Translations under genes and position numbers: made by a program | Shown: positions 19,562 to 29,089 of the stretch, piece after piece | Layout: the number at the start of each line of letters is the position of its first letter | Position numbering within the stretch: position 1 is the first letter of the stretch | Notes under the pieces: generated by a model | Database searches by the model: none | Seen by the model: the letters and a program-made list of their open reading frames with translations, nothing else | What the model was told of the DNA's origin: nothing | Source: Chlorobium phaeovibrioides | GTDB taxonomy: Bacteria; Bacteroidota; Chlorobiia; Chlorobiales; Chlorobiaceae | Assembly (NCBI RefSeq): GCF_003968655.1 | Contig: NZ_RXYK01000006.1 | Location: 1 to 64,000 of the forward strand | Direction: 5' to 3' | DNA: 64,000 nucleotides

Positions 19562-19645
19562 CCATACAAATGTATTAAAATACATGCACAAAAAAAATAT
19601 TCCCTTATTTTATACCATCCGGTTTTCACCCTGACTCAAAACCCC

Positions 19646-20161
19646 ATGAATCAACGCGGCAGGGAAATTGTTGTTGATGGATACAACCTTCTCCACGCAC
19701 TCTACCATCCTGCGCCCTCAACCCCGCTTGAGCCTTTTCGCAGAAAGCTTGAACAGCGCCTTCTCCACTTCCAGACGGTGCACCGCCGCACCCTCACCCT
19801 CGTTTACGACGGCGATGGCCGGCATGGCGACAGCAGCACTCACTCCCCGCTTCACACAGTGTTCACCTCGCGCCGGAAAAGTGCTGACCGATGGATAGTT
19901 GATTATGTTAAATCGTTGAACCCGAGAGTAAAAATGGTTACTATTGTGAGTTCGGACGAAGAGATCCGCCGGTACGCTTCGGCTTTCGGGGCAGAGTGCA
20001 TAAAGTCCGAAACCTTTGCCTCCATGCTGACGCCCCGATCCGGAAGGAAAGGAGACGGGGGAGAGCAGGAAGATAACCGGAAAAAATTTTCCAGTGATGA
20101 ACTCACCGGAGATGAGGTGGAGAGATGGAAACTTCTCTTCAAACGCAAACAGGACGGCTGA
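19646..20161 (+). CDS. NYN/YacP-like RNase-domain protein
   Basis: The 171-residue protein starts IVVDGYNLLHALY, the first acidic motif of the NYN (PIN-like) fold, and continues with TLVYDGDGRHG, SADRWIVDYV and VTIVSSDEEIRRYASAFGAECI, the pattern of the YacP/Rae1 family. Members are Mg-dependent RNases; the Bacillus protein Rae1 cuts mRNA on the ribosome. The acidic residues expected at the active site (D in VDGYN, D in SADRW, SSDEE) are present. It is divergent from mraZ, with about 110 bp between the start codons, and heads a plus-strand run with chorismate mutase and mltG. The true RNA target is unknown. Confidence 0.85.
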   Translation: MNQRGREIVVDGYNLLHALYHPAPSTPLEPFRRKLEQRLLHFQTVHRRTLTLVYDGDGRHGDSSTHSPLHTVFTSRRKSADRWIVDYVKSLNPRVKMVTIVSSDEEIRRYASAFGAECIKSETFASMLTPRSGRKGDGGEQEDNRKKFSSDELTGDEVERWKLLFKRKQDG

Positions 20162-20207
20162 AACCGACCTGTACAGCTATTCACCCAATTCAACAGCCAA
20201 TAAAGAA

Positions 20208-20534
20208 ATGACGACCCTCGACCCCGCCAATCAGGAAGCATGCCGGATCCGTCTGGATGACTGGCGAAAAAAAATTGATGCCATCGACCTCAAACTCTCC
20301 GCTCTGCTCTGCGAGCGCCTGCGCTGCGCTGAAAACATCAGCGCCCTGAAAGCCGAAATCGGAGAGCAGGTACTGCAGCCGGAACGCGAAAAAGAGGTGC
20401 TCGACAATGTTCTTGGCCGAACCTCTTCGGAACTGCAGACACGGGCCCTTGAAAAAATCTACCGCTGCATCATAGAAGAAACCCGTCTGTTCCAGCATGA
20501 GTGGAAGAGCCGAGATAGAGCCGACAGGGTGTGA
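20208..20534 (+). CDS. Chorismate mutase, AroQ type
   Basis: A 108-residue all-helical chorismate mutase that turns chorismate into prephenate for Phe and Tyr synthesis. The AroQ pattern is clear: WRKKIDAIDLKLSALLCERLRCAENISALKAE provides the N-terminal helix with the conserved Arg and the Asp-x-x-Leu turn, followed by VLQPEREKEVLDNV and a C-terminal helix ending IYRCIIEETRLFQ with the conserved Glu. It is monofunctional: no prephenate dehydratase or DAHP synthase domain is attached. ATG 20208 is chosen; the frame stays open further upstream but overlaps the previous gene with unrelated sequence. Confidence 0.88.
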   Translation: MTTLDPANQEACRIRLDDWRKKIDAIDLKLSALLCERLRCAENISALKAEIGEQVLQPEREKEVLDNVLGRTSSELQTRALEKIYRCIIEETRLFQHEWKSRDRADRV

Positions 20535-20556
20535 TAACCCCGCTCCCTTTTCTCTT

Positions 20557-21531
20557 ATGCCCTCACCCTCAAACCTGCGCAGCCATCTCCTCCGGACAGT
20601 CATACTCATTCTGGCTGCCGCTGCAGGCGTGATTCTGTTTCTTCCCGGACTCAACACTGCGCCCGAATCCACACGACTCCAGATTCACCGCGGCACCCCC
20701 TTCTCCACCATTGTCAGAGACCTGGAGACAAACGGAGCCATAACCGTCCGCTGGCCGCTGAAGGTCATTGGCCGGCTTGTTCCCTCGCTCCACAACATCA
20801 AGCCGGGCCGCTACCTGATTCCCCCGGGGCTTTCCAATATCGGACTGCTCCAGTACCTGCACCGCCACGACCAGGATGAGGTCCGTGTCACCATTCCAGA
20901 AGGGCTTGACATCTCCGCCACGGCAGCCATCATCTCGCGTCATCTTGACATCGACTCAACCAGCTTTGCCTGCGAAGCCACAAAGCGGAAACTGGAGGGC
21001 TATCTCTTTCCGGGAACCTACAACTTCCCCTGGGCCAGCACGCCGGGAGAGGCTCAGGAGTTTCTCCTGCGCCAGTTCCACCGATTCTTCTCCGACAGCC
21101 TGAGGAGCGTGGCTGAAGGGAAGGGGCTTGACGAAAACGCGCTCCTGACTCTGGCCTCCATTGTTGAGGCTGAAACCCCGCTTGATGAGGAAAAACCTCT
21201 GGTGGCAAGCGTCTACCTCAACCGCCTCAGAAAAAACATGCCCCTCCAGGCTGACCCCACCATACAGTATGCAATTCCCGGACCGCGCCGGAGGCTCTAC
21301 TACAAAGACCTGCGGACAGACTCTCCCTACAACACCTATCTGCACCGGGGGCTTCCGCCAGGCCCCATCTGCAGCCCGGGAGCACAGTCGATTCTGGCCG
21401 TCCTGAACCCTGCAGAAACCAGCTACCTCTACTTCGTGGCAACGGGAAAGGGAGGCCACAATTTTTCAACGACCCTCAGCGCCCACAACCGGAACATCAG
21501 GAGATACCGGGCAAACAGGGACCGCAGGTGA
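20557..21531 (+). CDS. mltG: Endolytic murein transglycosylase MltG (YceG-like)
   Basis: MltG is an inner-membrane lytic transglycosylase that cuts nascent glycan strands and is thought to set their length. From ATG 20557 the 324-residue protein has an N-terminal membrane anchor (TVILILAAAAGVILFLPGL), a LysM-like region (IHRGTPFSTIVRDLETNGAI), and the YceG catalytic domain with the conserved Glu in TLASIVEAETPLDEEKPLVASVYLNRL. The block MPLQADPTIQYAI and the ending LYFVATGKGGHNFSTTLSAHN are typical. A longer start at 20497 lies inside the chorismate mutase gene; neither has a good ribosome binding site. Confidence 0.94.
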   Translation: MPSPSNLRSHLLRTVILILAAAAGVILFLPGLNTAPESTRLQIHRGTPFSTIVRDLETNGAITVRWPLKVIGRLVPSLHNIKPGRYLIPPGLSNIGLLQYLHRHDQDEVRVTIPEGLDISATAAIISRHLDIDSTSFACEATKRKLEGYLFPGTYNFPWASTPGEAQEFLLRQFHRFFSDSLRSVAEGKGLDENALLTLASIVEAETPLDEEKPLVASVYLNRLRKNMPLQADPTIQYAIPGPRRRLYYKDLRTDSPYNTYLHRGLPPGPICSPGAQSILAVLNPAETSYLYFVATGKGGHNFSTTLSAHNRNIRRYRANRDRR

Positions 21532-21650
21532 GAGAGGGATAGAGAGCGGAAGAAGGAACTGACAACAGGTTTTTTGCGGTTCCCTTGATTATATTGCCTA
21601 TACTTTCAAAGAGCAGAATGGAGCGTTTTTTAAACCAACCCGAGTGAGCA

Positions 21651-22844
21651 ATGCAGAAAAAGACCTTGTCGGACATAACCATCCAAGGCAAACGGATACT
21701 GATGCGCGTAGATTTCAATGTCCCCCTCAACGATGAGCGGGAGATTACCGACGACAAGAGGATAGTGGAGGCACTTCCATCCATCCGCAAAATTCTCGAC
21801 AACGGTGGCCGACTTATCCTGATGTCGCACCTTGGCCGCCCGAAAGGCAAGGTCAATCCGCTTTTTTCTCTTGCTCCCGTGGCAGCAAAGCTTTCCGAAC
21901 TGATTGACACCCCGGTCGCCATGGCGGAAGACTGCATTGGCACGGAGGTGATGCAGTCGGCCCTTGCGCTGCAGGACGGCGAGGTGATGCTGCTTGAAAA
22001 CCTTCGGTTCCACCCTGAAGAAGAGGCCAACGACCCGGAATTCGCAAAAGAGCTTGCTGCGCTTGGTGAAATGTATGTCAATGACGCTTTCGGCACCGCA
22101 CACAGGGCCCATGCCTCCACTGAAGGAATCACTCACTTTGTGCCTACGGCTGTTGCCGGATACCTGATAGAAAAAGAGCTGATGTACCTCGGCAAAGCCC
22201 TTGAAAAACCTGAACGGCCTTTTGTAGCCATTCTCGGGGGATCAAAAATTTCAGGCAAAATAGATGTCCTTGAAAACCTCTTCAAAAAAGTAGACACGGT
22301 TCTCATCGGCGGAGCCATGGTCTTCACCTTCTTCAAAGCAATGGGTCTTGAAACCGGCAGCTCTCTTGTTGAGGACAACAAGCTGGAGCTCGCCCTCAGC
22401 CTTCTCGAGCAGGCAAAAAACCGCAACATCAAGCTTCTGCTTCCCCAGGATGTGATTGCGGCTCCCGAACTTGCGGCCGATGCTCCCTTCCGCGCCGTCT
22501 CGGTCAAGGAACTTGAGGCTGGTGAAATGGGGCTTGACATCGGTCCTCTCACCATAGAAGCCTACCGTCAGGAAATACTGGGAGCAAGAACCATTCTCTG
22601 GAACGGCCCCATGGGAGTCTTTGAAATAGACAGCTTTGCCAATGGCACCTTTGCCGTAGCAGAAGCAATGGCCCTGGCTACAGCAAAAGGAGCAACCACC
22701 ATCATCGGCGGGGGAGACTCTGCAGCTGCTGTTGCAAAAGCCGGGCTTGCCTCCAAAATGACCCATATCTCAACCGGCGGAGGAGCCAGCCTTGAATTCC
22801 TTGAAGGAAAAGAGCTGCCCGGTATAGCTGCCCTGAACGACTGA
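21651..22844 (+). CDS. pgk: Phosphoglycerate kinase
   Basis: Pgk interconverts 1,3-bisphosphoglycerate and 3-phosphoglycerate with ADP/ATP; in an autotroph using the reductive TCA cycle it mainly serves gluconeogenesis. The 397-residue length is standard. Motifs seen: [16 protein letters not shown] at the N-terminus, [10 protein letters not shown], the Arg-rich 3-PG site [11 protein letters not shown], the hinge [16 protein letters not shown], and the nucleotide site [17 protein letters not shown] with [12 protein letters not shown]. It is followed after 29 bp by a rhomboid gene and has a possible promoter upstream near 21574-21604. Confidence 0.98.
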   Translation: MQKKTLSDITIQGKRILMRVDFNVPLNDEREITDDKRIVEALPSIRKILDNGGRLILMSHLGRPKGKVNPLFSLAPVAAKLSELIDTPVAMAEDCIGTEVMQSALALQDGEVMLLENLRFHPEEEANDPEFAKELAALGEMYVNDAFGTAHRAHASTEGITHFVPTAVAGYLIEKELMYLGKALEKPERPFVAILGGSKISGKIDVLENLFKKVDTVLIGGAMVFTFFKAMGLETGSSLVEDNKLELALSLLEQAKNRNIKLLLPQDVIAAPELAADAPFRAVSVKELEAGEMGLDIGPLTIEAYRQEILGARTILWNGPMGVFEIDSFANGTFAVAEAMALATAKGATTIIGGGDSAAAVAKAGLASKMTHISTGGGASLEFLEGKELPGIAALND

Positions 22845-22873
22845 GGAGGCCCATCCCTTCCAAACCAAGGATT

Positions 22874-23689
22874 ATGAACCAGTACAGCCAGCCTTACAGG
22901 CCCGGGGGCTTTCAACTCATGCCCCCGGCAATCAAGGCAATCATCATTGCAAACATAGCCATCTTCCTGCTGCAGTACTTCACGCCGCTCGGGAATTTCA
23001 TTTTCATTCAGGGCGCACTCTGGCCCGCCGCCTCTGAAAACTTCCGCATATGGCAGCCCTTCACCTACATGTTCATGCACGGAGGCACCACCCACATCTT
23101 CTTCAACATGTTCGCCCTCTGGATGTTCGGTGCTGAAATAGAGAACTACTGGGGGACAAAAGAGTTTATCTGGTACTATTTTGTCTGTGGAGTCGGCGCC
23201 GCCATCATCAATCTTGTAGCCACCTCGGGAACCCTCTACCCGACCGTAGGGGCTTCAGGCGCGGTGTATGGAATTCTGCTCGCGTTCGGTATGATGTTTC
23301 CGGGCCGTTATATCTTCCTTTACTTCCTCTTTCCCATCAAGGCAAAATACTTCATCGCCGGGTTTGCGCTTATTGAGTTCATGTCGGGCCTGGGAAGCAG
23401 AACCATGGGGAGCGGAAGCAACATAGCCCACTTTGCCCACCTCGGAGGCATGCTGATAGGGTTCATCTACATCACCCTCAAACGGCGCGACTTCAACCCT
23501 CTTGAGCAGGTCAACAAGCTGTTTGAAGGCACAAAAAAACGCGGGGCCGTCATCCACTCCATAAAGCAGGATGGGGGCCGTGTACAGGAAGAAGAGATAG
23601 ACCGTATTCTTGATAAGATTTCACGAAGCGGCTACAGTTCACTTTCAAAAAGCGAGAGGGAGACGCTTCTCAAGGCGGGGAAAAAATGA
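22874..23689 (+). CDS. Rhomboid-family intramembrane serine protease
   Basis: The 271-residue polytopic protein has the rhomboid core of six membrane segments. The catalytic Ser lies in [16 protein letters not shown] (GxSG motif) and the catalytic His in [15 protein letters not shown]; the L1 loop motif [20 protein letters not shown] is also present. Rhomboids cut transmembrane segments of other proteins; the substrate here is unknown. After the last membrane segment about 70 cytoplasmic residues end in [26 protein letters not shown], a helical tail I recall from rhomboids of Bacteroidetes and Chlorobi. Its stop overlaps the next gene by 4 bp, so the two are co-translated. Confidence 0.92.
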   Translation: MNQYSQPYRPGGFQLMPPAIKAIIIANIAIFLLQYFTPLGNFIFIQGALWPAASENFRIWQPFTYMFMHGGTTHIFFNMFALWMFGAEIENYWGTKEFIWYYFVCGVGAAIINLVATSGTLYPTVGASGAVYGILLAFGMMFPGRYIFLYFLFPIKAKYFIAGFALIEFMSGLGSRTMGSGSNIAHFAHLGGMLIGFIYITLKRRDFNPLEQVNKLFEGTKKRGAVIHSIKQDGGRVQEEEIDRILDKISRSGYSSLSKSERETLLKAGKK

Positions 23690-24120
23690 AGGCAGAGATC
23701 GAGGCAGGAAAAGGACGGGCGGAGAGGGTCCTGAAAACCCCGGGCCGGCTGCAGAAGCTTATTGCTTCAGCCATCAGCCGCTCCAGTGCGCTCACAAGCG
23801 CCTCAAGGGTTCCGGAGCTCACAAGGAAAATACAGCCGCTTGTGCGCATGGTAAAAAGCTATGCCTCCAAAGAATATCGCGAAGTACCGTGGCAGACCAT
23901 TGTCATGAGCGTCACCGCACTGCTTTACTTTGTGTCACCGCTGGACGCCATAGCCGACTTCATTCCCTTCCTCGGATTTGCTGACGACCTTGCCCTCATC
24001 ACCGCCGTTCTGGCATCAATAAACGGTGACATTGACAGTTTCACCAGATGGGAACAGGAAAAAGCCGACGCTGCCGAAACTGCCGACTACTCTGAGCTGC
24101 ATCCCCCGGAGGCCGAATAA
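23686..24120 (+). CDS. YkvA/DUF1232 family small membrane protein
   Basis: The 144-residue protein contains the DUF1232 signature: TIVMSVTALLYFVSPLDAIADFIPFLGFADDLALITAVL, two hydrophobic helices with the conserved YFVSPLDAIPD-like turn. The N-terminal 65 residues are basic and helical. The function of the family is unknown; members occur in many bacteria as membrane-associated proteins. The start overlaps the rhomboid stop (ATGA), suggesting linked translation. Its last 34 bp overlap the convergent rlmD gene. Confidence 0.85.
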   Translation: MKAEIEAGKGRAERVLKTPGRLQKLIASAISRSSALTSASRVPELTRKIQPLVRMVKSYASKEYREVPWQTIVMSVTALLYFVSPLDAIADFIPFLGFADDLALITAVLASINGDIDSFTRWEQEKADAAETADYSELHPPEAE

Positions 24121-25541
24121 TCGAAACAGGCCACACTCTCGATATGAGCGGTGTGGGGAAACATGTCAACCGGCTCCACTGAAACCAGCCGGTAACCCGC
24201 CCCGGCAATCTCTTTCCCATCCCGGGCAAGGCTGGCAGGGTTGCAGCTCACATACACAATACGGCGAGCCCCAAGCTTCAGCATGGTTTCAAGAGCTTTC
24301 GGGTGCATTCCCGCTCTGGGAGGATCGGTCACAATCACATCCGGCCGGCCGTGCTCCTCAAGCTGCTCCATCATAGCCCCAAGGTCCTTCAGGTCTGTCT
24401 GGAAAAAATATGCATTACCGATGCCGTTGCTTTCCGCATTGGAACGGGCATCCTGAATGGAGCTTTCAACCACCTCCAGCCCAATTGCCCGTTCAGCATG
24501 GCGGGCAAGCCAGAGGGTGATGGTTCCTGTTCCGCAATAAAGATCATACACCCTGTCGCCGGCCCTGAGCTCACAGGCGTCCTGAATCCGCCCATACAGC
24601 GCCTCTGCCTGGAGTGTATTGGTCTGGAAAAATGAGTTCGCCGATATCCTGAACTCAAGCAGTCCGAGCTTTTCGGAAATGGTGCCGGAGCCAAGGATTG
24701 TGTACTCCACATCACCGGTTGCAACCGTATTGCGGCGGTTGGTAACATTATTGACAAGAGTCAGGGGAACACCCTGCATGCCCGACTGAAGATGTGCGCT
24801 GTAGCTCTCCATCAGCTCTCCATCATACCATGAGGTGACAATATTGACCATCACCTCCCCGGTGTGGACGCTTGAGCGGACAACCAGATTCCTCAAGAAT
24901 CCCGTGTGCTCGCGGGCCATATAGGGCTCCATGGCATTTTCAAGCGCAAAGTCCCGTGTAAGCCGGAGTACACTGTTCATCTCTTCAGTTGCCAGATGGC
25001 AGCGGGCGGTATCAATCACCTTTTCAAAATTACCGGGAGCATGAAAGCCAAGAGCAAAATTTTTCGGCTGAAGCAGCTCATCCATTGAAAGCTCTTCGGG
25101 CCGCAGGTATCGCTTGCCCGAACAGGAGAACTCTATTTTGTTCCGGTAATGGACAGGGGAAGGTGCCCCAAGAGCCGGCAGCATAGGAGGCTCCGAAAAG
25201 CCGCCGATATGGATCAGGGCGTCCTGCACCTTTTTTTCCTTATAGCGAAGCTGTGCCGGGTAACGGATATGCATCAGCTTGCAGCCTCCGCACACACCGA
25301 AATCCCCGCATACCGGCTCAGTCCTGTCCAGAGAGGGCTCAAGAACCTCAACTGCAATGGCCTTCAGATAGCGCTGTCTCACACGGGTAACACGGGCTGA
25401 AACACGATCGCCAACAGCAAGCATTCCTCCGACCATCACCCCCATTCCGCACTCAAGTTTCCCGAAACACTCATCCTTATCGGCCATGTCGGTTATAAGG
25501 AGTTCAACCATATCGCCTTTTCTGTATGCGGCCTCAGCCAT
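24087..25541 (-). CDS. rlmD: 23S rRNA (uracil-5)-methyltransferase, RlmD/RumA family
   Basis: This 484-residue SAM-dependent enzyme methylates C5 of a uridine, in E. coli RlmD U1939 of 23S rRNA. Domains in order: N-terminal TRAM-like OB fold (KGDMVELLITDMADKDECFGKLE), a 4Fe-4S ligand cluster (VCGDFGVCGGCKLMHIRY plus an upstream or downstream Cys), then the methyltransferase with DLYCGTGTITLWLA, VTDPPRAGMHPKAL and the catalytic Cys in RRIVYVSCNPASLARD. Paralogues act on other uridines or on tRNA, so the exact site is inferred. ATG 25541 overlaps the preceding stop by one base. Confidence 0.9.
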   Translation of the reverse strand: MAEAAYRKGDMVELLITDMADKDECFGKLECGMGVMVGGMLAVGDRVSARVTRVRQRYLKAIAVEVLEPSLDRTEPVCGDFGVCGGCKLMHIRYPAQLRYKEKKVQDALIHIGGFSEPPMLPALGAPSPVHYRNKIEFSCSGKRYLRPEELSMDELLQPKNFALGFHAPGNFEKVIDTARCHLATEEMNSVLRLTRDFALENAMEPYMAREHTGFLRNLVVRSSVHTGEVMVNIVTSWYDGELMESYSAHLQSGMQGVPLTLVNNVTNRRNTVATGDVEYTILGSGTISEKLGLLEFRISANSFFQTNTLQAEALYGRIQDACELRAGDRVYDLYCGTGTITLWLARHAERAIGLEVVESSIQDARSNAESNGIGNAYFFQTDLKDLGAMMEQLEEHGRPDVIVTDPPRAGMHPKALETMLKLGARRIVYVSCNPASLARDGKEIAGAGYRLVSVEPVDMFPHTAHIESVACFDYSASGGCSSE

Positions 25542-26134
25542 CAGGATCTCCTTTTTTCAGCTGGCAGTCGAAGCCAGGCTGCATTTTTAGTCGTCCAGGT
25601 AAAAAGCAGGTAGACAATGAGGGCAGAGAGAACGCCGATTGTCATGCCCCCTGCAACATCACCGGGATAGTGGACTCCAACATAAATTCTTGAATACCCT
25701 ACCAAAAGGGCATAGCCTATCATTGTAGCCGTAAAGAGCCGCTCCTGGAGAGATCCCCGGTGAAAGAAAACCCAGACCATGGTGGCAACAGCCGCGGTAT
25801 TTGCAGCATGGGAAGAGGCAAAGGAAAAAGAGCGGGACTGGTCAATCAGCAGCCTGACATGCTCAAGTGCGAAGCAGGGACGGATACGGCCCACAAGGGG
25901 TTTGAGAATGCCCGAAGCGGTAAAATCGGCAACACCGACTGCCAGAAGAGCGAGCAGAAGAGCAAACAAACCGCGCCTGCCCCCACGCACAAGCATGAAA
26001 AGTGCGGCAATCACAAAAATATGCCGCGAAAGGTTCGCTTTTGTCAGGAACACAAAGAGGTCATCAGCCGCCGGATGGACCAGCTGCTGGTTCAGGAAAG
26101 CAAAGAGCCCCGCGTCCATCTGCTCAATCAGCAT
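25541..26134 (-). CDS. PAP2-family membrane phosphatase
   Basis: The 197-residue integral membrane protein carries all three PAP2 (type 2 phosphatidic acid phosphatase) motifs: KPLVGRIRP, SFASSHAANTAA (PSGH-like, here ASSH) and SRIYVGVHYPGDVAGG with the nucleophilic His. Such enzymes dephosphorylate lipid phosphates, including undecaprenyl pyrophosphate recycled from wall synthesis (BcrC/PgpB type), phosphatidylglycerol phosphate or lipid A. The location directly after yidC does not tell which. Five or six membrane segments are evident. The gene starts 14 bp after yidC and runs into rlmD. Confidence 0.88.
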   Translation of the reverse strand: MLIEQMDAGLFAFLNQQLVHPAADDLFVFLTKANLSRHIFVIAALFMLVRGGRRGLFALLLALLAVGVADFTASGILKPLVGRIRPCFALEHVRLLIDQSRSFSFASSHAANTAAVATMVWVFFHRGSLQERLFTATMIGYALLVGYSRIYVGVHYPGDVAGGMTIGVLSALIVYLLFTWTTKNAAWLRLPAEKRRS

Positions 26135-26148
26135 TGCCGGTCCCCCCG

Positions 26149-27891
26149 CTACTTTCCGCTGCCGGATTTTTTCTTCTTCTGACGCGCGGGCGCGGCAATC
26201 GACACATTCGGCATGTCGGCTTCAGTCGTGGTCGAATTGATGTAGAACTGCTGGGCAACACTGAACACATTGAACATCAGATAATACAGACCAAGACCCG
26301 AGGGCATGTTATTGAAAAACAGCAGCATCATGGCCGGGAACATGTAGAGCATGATCTTCATCTGATCATTGGTCTGTGCCGTCGGAGTGATTTTCTGCTG
26401 CACAAACACCGTTCCGGCCATAAGGATAGGCATCAGGGCGATGTGGTCGCCATACATCGGAATGGTAAATCCAAGATTCAGAATGGAGTCCGGAACAGAA
26501 AGATCATGCGCCCAGAGAAATCCATGCTGGCGGAGTTCAATTGAGGAACGGAACACATAAAACATGGCGAAGAGCAGCGGCATCTGAAGCACCACAGGAA
26601 GGCATCCCCCCAGAGGATTGACACCGGCCTCCTTGTAAATGCGTCCCAATTCGCTCTGCAGCTTTGCCGGATTGTCCTTGTACTTATCCTGCAGCTCTTT
26701 GAGCATGGGCTGCAGCGCAGCCATTTTTTTCATGGACTTGGTCGAAGCAAGCGACAGAGGATAGGTCACCAGCTTGATGAGGAAGGCAAAAATGATGATG
26801 ATCAGACCATAGTTATGGATGAACTTGTTCATCCAGCTGAAAACAGGGAGAATGATATACTCGGCAAACGGCCGTGTCAGCCAGTCCCAGCCGAAATCCA
26901 TGATTTTTTCCAGTTCAGCCTTCTGGGCTCTGACTATATCATAGTCAAGAGGGCCCATATAGAGGCTGAAACTGTTGTCGAGAGAGGCGCCTGATACGGG
27001 AACCTCCATTTTCAGCGACGCAAGGTAATTCTCAAATTCGTTGCCGGCTTTTTTGCTGCCGTCCAGATAGAACCCGCCTGTAGGCCCGGAGGGAATAAGC
27101 GCAGCTACAAAATATTTATTGCGCACAGCCACCCATTTCGCTTCACCCGACTGCTCTTCGCGGTATGCCTGATTATCCTTGGCTGCATCCAGCTTCACGA
27201 GGCTGCCACCGAGATAGGCTCCGGCAAGTGCGTTGTGAGCCTCATCCTCGCGGTTCTTCTCAGTATAGCCAAGGCCACCGTCCCACTGCAGCTGGTATTC
27301 ATTGCCGGCAAGGGCGCTGGAGAATCCATTCAGCTGCACATCATACCCGACCCGGTAACTGTCGCCGGTAAAGCTGTAGGTTATCAGAATATTCCGGTTT
27401 TTTGAAACATTCAGGCGGTATCGGACACTGTAGCTCTCCTTCCCCGTGATTGTGTGAAGCGTATCAACGGAACCCCCGGTGAAATAGAGGTCGCGGGTGT
27501 CAATTTTTCGTCCCTCTCTTGTCAGAAACAGCAATGAAAGAGCACCATCTGCCCGGTTGCTGACAAGCTGAACCGGCTGGAGGGCTCCATCAAGATGCTT
27601 CTTCAGGATCAGCGAGGTCAGGGTCGCTCCTTTTGAAGAGATGGTTGCCCGGAACAGGTCGTTTTCAACAACCATCTTTCGGGCCTTCCCGTTTGCAGCT
27701 GAAGCAAATGCTCCGAATGCATCGGAAGCGGAAACTGGCGCAGGCTTGAAAGGCACATTCACCTGCTCCACAGGCGCCGCTTTTTTTGCGCTTTCGCGGA
27801 TAACAGGTTTTTTGTCCGGCGACATGAACTGAAGCCAAACTATCATGATCAAGGCTATAAGAGCAAGTCCCGTTACCGAATTTCTATCCAT
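26149..27891 (-). CDS. yidC: Membrane protein insertase YidC
   Basis: YidC inserts and folds inner-membrane proteins, alone or with SecYEG. The 580-residue protein has the layout of Gram-negative YidC: N-terminal membrane anchor ([18 protein letters not shown]), a large periplasmic beta-sandwich domain of about 300 residues, then the conserved core starting [22 protein letters not shown] and containing [24 protein letters not shown] (cytoplasmic coiled coil) and [24 protein letters not shown] Lys-rich cytoplasmic tail ([11 protein letters not shown]) ends the protein. It follows yidD by 2 bp in the rpmH-rnpA-yidD-yidC order seen across bacteria. Confidence 0.97.
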   Translation of the reverse strand: MDRNSVTGLALIALIMIVWLQFMSPDKKPVIRESAKKAAPVEQVNVPFKPAPVSASDAFGAFASAANGKARKMVVENDLFRATISSKGATLTSLILKKHLDGALQPVQLVSNRADGALSLLFLTREGRKIDTRDLYFTGGSVDTLHTITGKESYSVRYRLNVSKNRNILITYSFTGDSYRVGYDVQLNGFSSALAGNEYQLQWDGGLGYTEKNREDEAHNALAGAYLGGSLVKLDAAKDNQAYREEQSGEAKWVAVRNKYFVAALIPSGPTGGFYLDGSKKAGNEFENYLASLKMEVPVSGASLDNSFSLYMGPLDYDIVRAQKAELEKIMDFGWDWLTRPFAEYIILPVFSWMNKFIHNYGLIIIIFAFLIKLVTYPLSLASTKSMKKMAALQPMLKELQDKYKDNPAKLQSELGRIYKEAGVNPLGGCLPVVLQMPLLFAMFYVFRSSIELRQHGFLWAHDLSVPDSILNLGFTIPMYGDHIALMPILMAGTVFVQQKITPTAQTNDQMKIMLYMFPAMMLLFFNNMPSGLGLYYLMFNVFSVAQQFYINSTTTEADMPNVSIAAPARQKKKKSGSGK

Positions 27892-27893
27892 TA

Positions 27894-28163
27894 TTACTGC
27901 TGCTGTTTGTTGGCGTCCTGACCGCCTTTCGCCGGAGGAACCGGATCAAACCCGCCCCGGGAAAAAGGATTGCATCTGAGAACACGCCAGACGCTCAACC
28001 AGGTTGCCTTGAAAAAATTATGTCTCTCAAATGCCTCAATTGCGTAGGCTGAACAGGTGGGGTAAAATCGGCAGGAAGGGCCAAGCAGGGGTGAAATATA
28101 CGCCCGATAAAATTTTATGAGCGCTATTGGCAGCGCGGCAAAAACACTCCTGACATCCATCAT
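27894..28163 (-). CDS. yidD: Membrane protein insertion efficiency factor YidD
   Basis: YidD is a small inner-membrane-associated protein that helps YidC-dependent insertion. From ATG 28163, which follows AGGAGG by five bases, it has 89 residues, usual for the family. The amphipathic helix and Cys-containing core [32 protein letters not shown] is diagnostic, as is [14 protein letters not shown]. Longer in-frame starts to 28220 would run into the end of rnpA and lack a ribosome binding site. It sits between rnpA and yidC. Confidence 0.94.
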   Translation of the reverse strand: MMDVRSVFAALPIALIKFYRAYISPLLGPSCRFYPTCSAYAIEAFERHNFFKATWLSVWRVLRCNPFSRGGFDPVPPAKGGQDANKQQQ

Positions 28164-28216
28164 CCAGCCTCCTGTAATCATCGTCTCACCCGTAAGACCT
28201 CTTTGACCAAACTGCT

Positions 28217-28696
28217 TCACTCTCTCTCCCGATCACTCACAGCCTTCAGCAACATCTCCCGCAGGGCTGAATTCATCTCCCGCCTGAAATCCGGGAGCGA
28301 GGGAATATGAGACCCCCTGCGCGTGTAAAGAAACACAATGGAAAGAGCCTCCCCGGCCTTTCTGTCACCCGTATCTTCAAGACGACTGAGGAGCATCGGC
28401 TTCTCAAGGCGGTAGGCTTCACGCATCAAGCGCTTTACCCTGTTGCGCATGACGGCAGCGGGCAGAGTTTTTTTACTGACAGCAAACATGACTGATGGCG
28501 GGGAGGCAAAACCGCCCCTGACAGCATCATGAGAAAGGTATACCAGTCGGAGGAAATTGCCCTTCAGGCTCTTACCTCCAGTAAAAAGAAGCGATATCAG
28601 CCCCTTTTTCCTTAAAATCTCATGGCGTGGAAGCCTGTGCGAATGCCTGTCTGACAAAACCGGAAAGAGCGTTTGTTTGTTACATCGGCACCGCAT
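28217..28696 (-). CDS. rnpA: Ribonuclease P protein component RnpA
   Basis: RnpA is the protein subunit that helps the RNase P RNA mature tRNA 5' ends. The core [33 protein letters not shown], then [26 protein letters not shown], holds the RNR signature ([10 protein letters not shown]) of the family. ATG 28696 gives 159 residues, longer than the usual 110 to 130 because of about 22 unconserved N-terminal residues; a TTG at 28657 would give a more normal length, and neither has a good ribosome binding site. It follows rpmH by 22 bp. Confidence 0.92.
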   Translation of the reverse strand: MRCRCNKQTLFPVLSDRHSHRLPRHEILRKKGLISLLFTGGKSLKGNFLRLVYLSHDAVRGGFASPPSVMFAVSKKTLPAAVMRNRVKRLMREAYRLEKPMLLSRLEDTGDRKAGEALSIVFLYTRRGSHIPSLPDFRREMNSALREMLLKAVSDRERE

Positions 28697-28718
28697 TGGA
28701 TGCCGAAAGCCGGTCAGG

Positions 28719-28880
28719 TTATCTGCCGGCAGTACCCATATCGCTGCTCACGGAAAGCGAATGGCGTCCTTTTGCCCTGCGGGCATTAATTATCCTGCGG
28801 CCGTTTTTGGTCGACATTCTCAGCCGGAATCCGTGTTTGTTGCGCCGCTTTCTGTTGCTGGGCTGAAAGGTTCTTTTCAT
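28719..28880 (-). CDS. rpmH: 50S ribosomal protein L34
   Basis: L34 is a small basic protein of the large ribosomal subunit. The 53-residue sequence begins [30 protein letters not shown], nearly the family consensus. ATG 28880 is the conserved start; a 12-codon extension to 28916 is atypical. The conserved rpmH-rnpA pair next to dnaA marks the origin region in many bacteria. rpmH is transcribed away from dnaA. Confidence 0.97.
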   Translation of the reverse strand: MKRTFQPSNRKRRNKHGFRLRMSTKNGRRIINARRAKGRHSLSVSSDMGTAGR

Positions 28881-29004
28881 CTCAAATGACTCCTCACCAG
28901 ATTGTAAAAAATTCAAAATAATAGGGCGTGCAAATTACCATAATCCCCGGAGATAAACAAACAACTCTGTCGCATTAATTCCCGACAGGCCTCCCGCCAA
29001 CAAA

Positions 29005-29024
29005 TGTGGATAAAATGTGGACAA
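29005..29024 (-). promoter_or_regulatory. Paired DnaA boxes
   Basis: A perfect box (TTATCCACA on the minus strand, 29005-29013) is followed after two bases by TTGTCCACA (29016-29024), one mismatch from consensus, in the same orientation. Close tandem spacing allows cooperative DnaA binding. Confidence 0.85.
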
Positions 29025-29080
29025 AAAAAATTCACAACCCCAAATCCTTCATTCCGCCTACACAAAGAGTTTTCAACATA

Positions 29081-29089
29081 TGTGGATAA
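29081..29089 (-). promoter_or_regulatory. DnaA box
   Basis: A perfect TTATCCACA on the minus strand in the rpmH-dnaA gap, next to the AT-rich stretch that runs to about 29230. It has the same orientation as the paired boxes at 29005-29024. Confidence 0.85.
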
